NCBI GenBank assembly: GCA_037975125.1
Contig: CM075850.1
Coordinates: 131,635,968-131,699,967 of the forward strand
Direction of reading: 5' to 3'
DNA length: 64,000 nucleotides
Source: Latrodectus hesperus
Lineage: Eukaryota > Arthropoda > Arachnida > Araneae > Theridiidae
Shown: piece after piece, positions 59,147 through 64,000 of the stretch
Position numbering within the stretch: the first letter of the stretch is position 1
Layout of the letters: each line of letters begins with the position of its first letter
Notes under the pieces: model-generated
The model's database searches: none
What the model saw: the letters and a program-made list of their open reading frames with translations, nothing else
Told to the model about the DNA's origin: nothing
Made by a program: the position numbers and the translations under genes

Positions 59147-61639
59147 ATTTTATATTTGTGAAATAATCTGTTTATTTTTAATATTTATGTATCCAGACAA
59201 AGATTAGTAAATGCTGAAAAACTTTTCTATGAGGAAGATAACTTTCTTTGATAGAGATTAGGCTTTTCAGATAGATTTGAATATAATTCATAAATTGCAT
59301 AGTTCTTTGAAGCTTTGGATTTTTAATAAATTAGGATAGTGTTTGCTTAACTGGAGACAGAAAATGAATTTTAATCAAACAACTTTTGAACTTTTAAGCA
59401 CCTAATTTACTTTACTTACCTAAAAATCAATTTATATAAATGTTTCTGTATGCAAAAGGTTTTATAATTTAAATGGTGTATTCATATTTTACTATATGAA
59501 TTTTTTGTCACATCAAAAATAAGAATTTTTAATGTATGAAAGAAAATTTCAGTACTAATGTATAGAAAAAGAAGTCTAATGGGCATAGAAAAAATGTTTA
59601 ATATTATTTGATACATTTTATGAAATGAAAATTTTTTCAGAAAGAAAAACATTTTCTTCAATAATTCATGCTGAATTAAAAGATTTTAAGCTTTCCTTTT
59701 TTCGTATAAAACCTGAGTAGTGCATAAATTTTTTTTATCATTACTTTATTTGATTTAAAGAATATCTTAAATATTTTGTAAGCAGTATGGGGATAGATTT
59801 GATATGTATATTATGTATAGGTTTATATATAAATTTTTATTGTCATTACTTTATTTTAAGTATGTCTTTAAGCAGTAGGAATGTGAATGTTTGCATCCAT
59901 GCTACTCATAGAATTTGTGGAACATCTATCATGCTTTAGATGCTAGGAAGCATTCAGATATAAATTTAATATATGAATCCCTCTGAATTGCTTATTAGGA
60001 AACAATTGCAAACTTGATGGAAAAACTTACCCATGGTTAATAAATATTTGATTTACATTTTGCTTTAGATTTAAAATGCAAAAAAGTATGTACTAACTTA
60101 TCAGCTTTTATTAATTTAGCTTATAGCTTTCCTTCTTAAAGAATCAGAGTATTTAAAACAACTACAGCAAAAATTAATTTAAATTGATGACCTCATATAG
60201 TTATTCAAGATGCTATTGTCAAATGTAAATTTTTTAATCTTAATTAAAGCTGTTATGACTATTTTCAAGACTGCATGTTAAAGGTCTCTTTCAATACTAG
60301 GGATGTTATTATTACCAGCGACTGAACTTTTTTAAATGGAAAAGATTATGAAAGGTTTGCAAAAACATAAATAAAAAAATTTCCAAGCTTTCTCTAGTTG
60401 AAAAAACCAATTGAAATTTTACTCTGCCCTCCCCCCAAAAAAAAATTAAATCATTTTTTTCAGTCAAATATTTATAAAATCATAGTCCCTAATGTCAAAC
60501 AGTTTCATAAATAATCAAATTACTAAAACAAAGAGAAAAAATCATCAAATTTTGAGTCTAGTGTTAAAAAATGTTTGTGCAATAAAAATTAGTAAACAAA
60601 AATGCTAATTTATCTAAAAAAAATTACATTCTTTTGTGTAATAAAACACTGATTTATATAGTACAAATAAATCATATTTTAAAATTGCTGAAAAAGATAA
60701 ATGAATACTTTAGAAATTTTCCATCATGAAAATTTTTTGAAGTGGCACCCCTGTAAATGTTATTTATATTTCTAAAATGAAATCATATTTTAGTATTTTA
60801 AATACTAATTCATTGTAACCAAATTTATTTTAAAAAATATTAAAGCGTGTTATCACAAATTATATTAGAGTTTGTACAAATTAAACTTTTAATCTATAAT
60901 TTATACTATAAATATTTTTAAAAATTATGAAAGCTTTCTTTTCTTTTTTAATAACATTAATTGTGAGTTCCATTTTATCACCAGATTATAAATTTTTTAT
61001 TTTGTATTTTTCCCAAGGCATGCTCTATAAAAATTAATTTAAAGCTTTACTAAGTGTAAAACTTTTATTCTAATTTATCTTACTATTATGAAAAGCAATG
61101 GGAGTTTTCTGTGTTTCTTTCCTTAAACCACTTAAATATAACTCATTTATTATCAAGGCAAAGTCCTTTGGGAAAGCAATTATGTTCTGGATCTTAAATA
61201 TGCCTTAAGCTGCTAGGCAGTTCACAACTGTGTTGAAAAATATTAATTTATATAAAACCAATTTTTTTGTAAATTTAATGTTCTTAATTCTATTATTTGA
61301 AGTTGAGATAGCAATTTTCTTAGTCTTTTAAAACAAGTCATACTTATAACCTATGTAAGAACTTCATTTAAAGTTGAAGTTCACAATCATTTTGAAGGAA
61401 TCGATCATTAGTATTTGTAATTTTTTAAAGTGTATATGGCTACTATGTTTACTATTTAATTACATAGGATAACAGTGATCAGTTGATTTCTAAATCAGGA
61501 ATGTACACTGTTGTATTTTATAAAAACTACTCTTTTTAATAAATAAAATATTTCGACATTTTTAGTTATCTCACGTTTTTAAGAATTAGTGGGTAGTCTC
61601 TACTTTGACACTATAGAAACGATGTTAATTTCTTCTTAC

Positions 61640-61950
61640 TAATCCCTCTGATCTGAAATCAGATCCATGAGGTCGTCCGCTTTTAATTTCAACATAGCCA
61701 ATCTGGACACCTTTCGGAGATCCTCACAAAGTATACCACCACAGTCTAAAAGATGTTTGGGACTAGCCTCTTCAATGTGGCATTTGGTGCAAACTCGGAA
61801 GGTCTTGGCACCATTGAAAATATTGAAGGGTTTTTAAATGTCCAGTGCATAGTTGAGCCAAAGCAGTTTGGTCTCTCCTATCGCTGACAAAGCCGATCCA
61901 TGTACCAAGGACCCTTACTTATATACTATGGGAGTTCTGGTGGATGCCTC
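61640..61950 (-). pseudogene. LINE RNase H C-terminal tail
   Basis: The minus strand encodes DQTALAQLCTGHLKTLQYF (about 61900-61840). After a frameshift come KTFRVCTKCHIEEASPKHLL and DCGGILCEDLRKVSR...MDLISDQRD, then a stop near 61640. The order G-x-QTALA-x-L-x-(S/T)GH, CxxC...H...C is the end of ORF2 in RNase H-type LINEs of arachnids. Only this tail is present, as in a strongly 5'-truncated insertion. It lies antisense in the Galphaq intron. Confidence 0.8.
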
Positions 61951-62269
61951 CAAAAGATGGTTATTGAGACTTTACTTAAAATTAATTCCATTTTTAATAA
62001 GAATAACTTCATTTTTAATTTTAACTCCCATTTATGAACTAAAATTTTGAAAAATCTCTTTTTTGCAAACTTTAGTTTCTGACTTTTTCTGTTTTCATTT
62101 TTTACAATTTGATATACTTTTATTTTAATTTCTATTTTTTTTATTATTTTGTTTGATTTCTCTTTTATGTAATGCCTATGAACTTGATTTATTCTTGAAC
62201 AACAAAACAACAATTGCAGTCCTTTTTGACATTGTGGGAATAGGCACTTGATGGTAAAGAATTATCTGG

Positions 62270-62400
62270 ATAAATTAGATTCCTAAGAGATAAAGGAAAG
62301 TATAAAAGGAATATAGGAAAGATTCCTAAGAGATATAGGACAGTAGAAAAGGAATAAAGGAAAGGAAAGATATAGGAAAGTAGAAAATTATGTAGGATAA
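62270..62400. repeat. Degenerate purine repeat (ATAGGAAAG / AAGAGATA units)
   Basis: Imperfect repetitions of TAGGAAAG, AAAGGAAT and CCTAAGAGATA over about 130 bp. Low-complexity sequence without coding potential. Confidence 0.7.
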
Positions 62401-64000
62401 CAGTGATCAAAATAACTCTTTGCTCTTTGTACATAAGAACATGAACAGAGGAAAAAGATTCTAAAGTTTGAACTATGTGGTTCTGTAGTTCATTTTATTT
62501 GAACAACTTAATTTATGAAGTTTCTTTTGTCAGATAGTGATTTAGTCAGTTCCATTGGAAATTTGTCATAGTGGAAAAAAGAATGTGTTTATCAGTCTAT
62601 GTAAAATAGAAAATTCTAAAAGAAGTAGACAAAAAAATATGCGAGGTAAAAATTGCAAAAAAATATAGAATCCCAAAAAGCAGCCCCTTGACAATTTTAA
62701 AAACTTATAAAAATGCTTGAATGAGGAAAAAAATATCAACAAAAGTACTCTCCCTTAGAAATATTGAAGAGAAACAAAGCATTTTAAATTGAAAAAAGGT
62801 TTGCTAAGAGAAAAAACAGAGGAACGAGAACATTTTTGTTGATTGTAATATCATTGAAGATAAATCTAACTACTTTGCTATGATTCTGAATATAAAATAT
62901 TTCAAAGCATCAGATGGTTGGCTCTAAAAACTTAAAACCAGACATGGCTTGAGCTTTAGAAAATTGTATTTTAAATGTGAAACATAAATAAAATTTCGGA
63001 ACTTTAATCGAAAGAAGAAGTATTGAAATTTCTACCTTTCAAATCTGATCCATGGATAAACATCAAATGATACAGGTTTGTTTTTTAGGATCTTACTTGA
63101 AAGAAGGTCATAAATATAATGAGATTAAAATGTTGGATGTGTTTGGACAGAAACTACTCTCATAAAAGAATAATTATATTTCTGTCATGATAATTATATC
63201 ACATCTGTTTTGACAATCAAGTTTGCATTACTGGATTTACAAAAGTCTTCTTTAACTTCTGTTCTTGTCTGATAATGCCTCTTAACTCTGTGCAGATTGG
63301 TTAATAATTCCCTTACCTTAATGTGGGTGCTTAGGCACTATGGTTTTCCTGGCACTGAATTGGTATGGGCTTCATCAATAATTTTTTGGTCTTGAAACTA
63401 ATACTAGGTATTTTCAAAAGAACTAATTAGAAGCAGTGTTTTTAATCTCTTCAGGGAATAGCAGTTCTTAAACTGGTATAGTGTCAGTGATCAAAGACAA
63501 GCAAAGCTATTGAATAGTTTATGTACTAGTTAAAGACAAAAAGAGTTACTAAGGCTCAATAAAACCTGTTTCAGGAGAGCAGTGGGAGTTATAAGACTGC
63601 CGCCTTAAGAGCTGTTTCACCATAGTAGGAGTATTAGATGATTCTACATGCTGAGGTTGTATATGGAGAAAACTTTATTACCTATTCTATGTGAATGTGG
63701 TACTTCCTCTGCATGTAGATTTAAGCACTTGGATCTGCATTTAATTTAACTTTGGAGCCTTGTTTTTGGGGTATAGTACAAAAGATTTATGTTCACAGTG
63801 TAAGATTCTTTTGGAATCACCCTACTTTAAATGTAATTGGTGGTTAAAATTCAAAGCAAGAATTAGTGTTACTTGCAGCCAACATGAATGGAACAAAAAT
63901 ATTTTTCAGAATGAAACTGCTTAAGTCAAAACAAAATGCTAAATGACATTAGCCAATAGCAACTGTAATCTCTTAGAAGAACCTAGTTCTTTCTTGAATA

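Larger units (their letters stand above)
57820..64000 (+). other. Galphaq intron 1 (continues off the window)
   Basis: No exon matching the P loop or later Galphaq segments was found. The intron contains an AAC-tailed SINE (58787-59146), a LINE tail (about 61640-61950) and a purine-rich low-complexity patch (62270-62400). A less AT-rich part at 63450-63900 may contain further LINE debris (CECGTSS near 63695), but this is not secure. Confidence 0.75.

Noticed and set aside
63450..63900. Possible LINE tail (CECGTSS...KHLDLHL)
   Set aside because: Only a loose resemblance to a reverse-transcriptase-linked Cys/His end, with stops around it; not enough to annotate.

Overview
This is a eukaryotic nuclear window. 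It is very AT-rich, with short coding exons separated by long introns, GT-AG splice sites, tRNA-derived SINEs, non-LTR retrotransposon tails and many DNA transposons. The gene structures and the style of the RNase H-type LINE remnants point to an arthropod, most likely a spider. That assignment is inference from family resemblance, not a database result.

Layout. (1) 1-424 is an AT/ACAT microsatellite, followed by a decayed hAT-like transposase (about 470-2395, minus). (2) 3735-15751 (minus) holds seven phase-consistent exons encoding roughly the first 580 residues of separase (ESPL1); the protease end lies off the left edge. (3) Upstream of separase, an orphan plus-strand exon (17540-17745) sits in a cluster of insertions: a SINE, a Tigger/pogo element with TA target duplication (18391-20781), and a mariner-like element with an intact 359-residue transposase and about 275-bp terminal inverted repeats that are nearly identical (21300-23230). 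(4) 23.3-41.3 kb is mostly AT-rich DNA with no recognisable gene. It contains three SINE copies, a 255-bp solo LTR, a pair of about 250-bp direct repeats flanking a large hairpin, and a broken RNase H domain of a LINE. (5) 41.3-42.5 kb is the 5' part of a LINE, including the start of its endonuclease.

(6) 43426-51480 is the most interesting segment. Two arrays of GGATATC-like motifs, each bounded by an inverted CCCAMACAACCA terminus and an outer AT dinucleotide, flank a split minus-strand gene. The gene has a THAP zinc-finger half, a Cys-containing basic middle part and a C-terminal DUF4806-like domain. It looks like a DNA transposon of a type I cannot name, now inactivated by two in-frame stops and a frameshift. 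A second Tigger element (48501-50771) is inserted into it, possibly right inside the first THAP exon.

(7) 51836-53435 is a second, decayed mariner-like element with 157-bp terminal inverted repeats. (8) 57702-57819 is the first coding exon of the G-protein alpha-q subunit (plus strand); its first coding intron runs to the end of the window and contains a SINE and a LINE tail.

The two host genes recognised, separase (sister-chromatid cleavage) and Galphaq (phospholipase C signalling), are unrelated in function. Everything else supported here is mobile or repetitive DNA.
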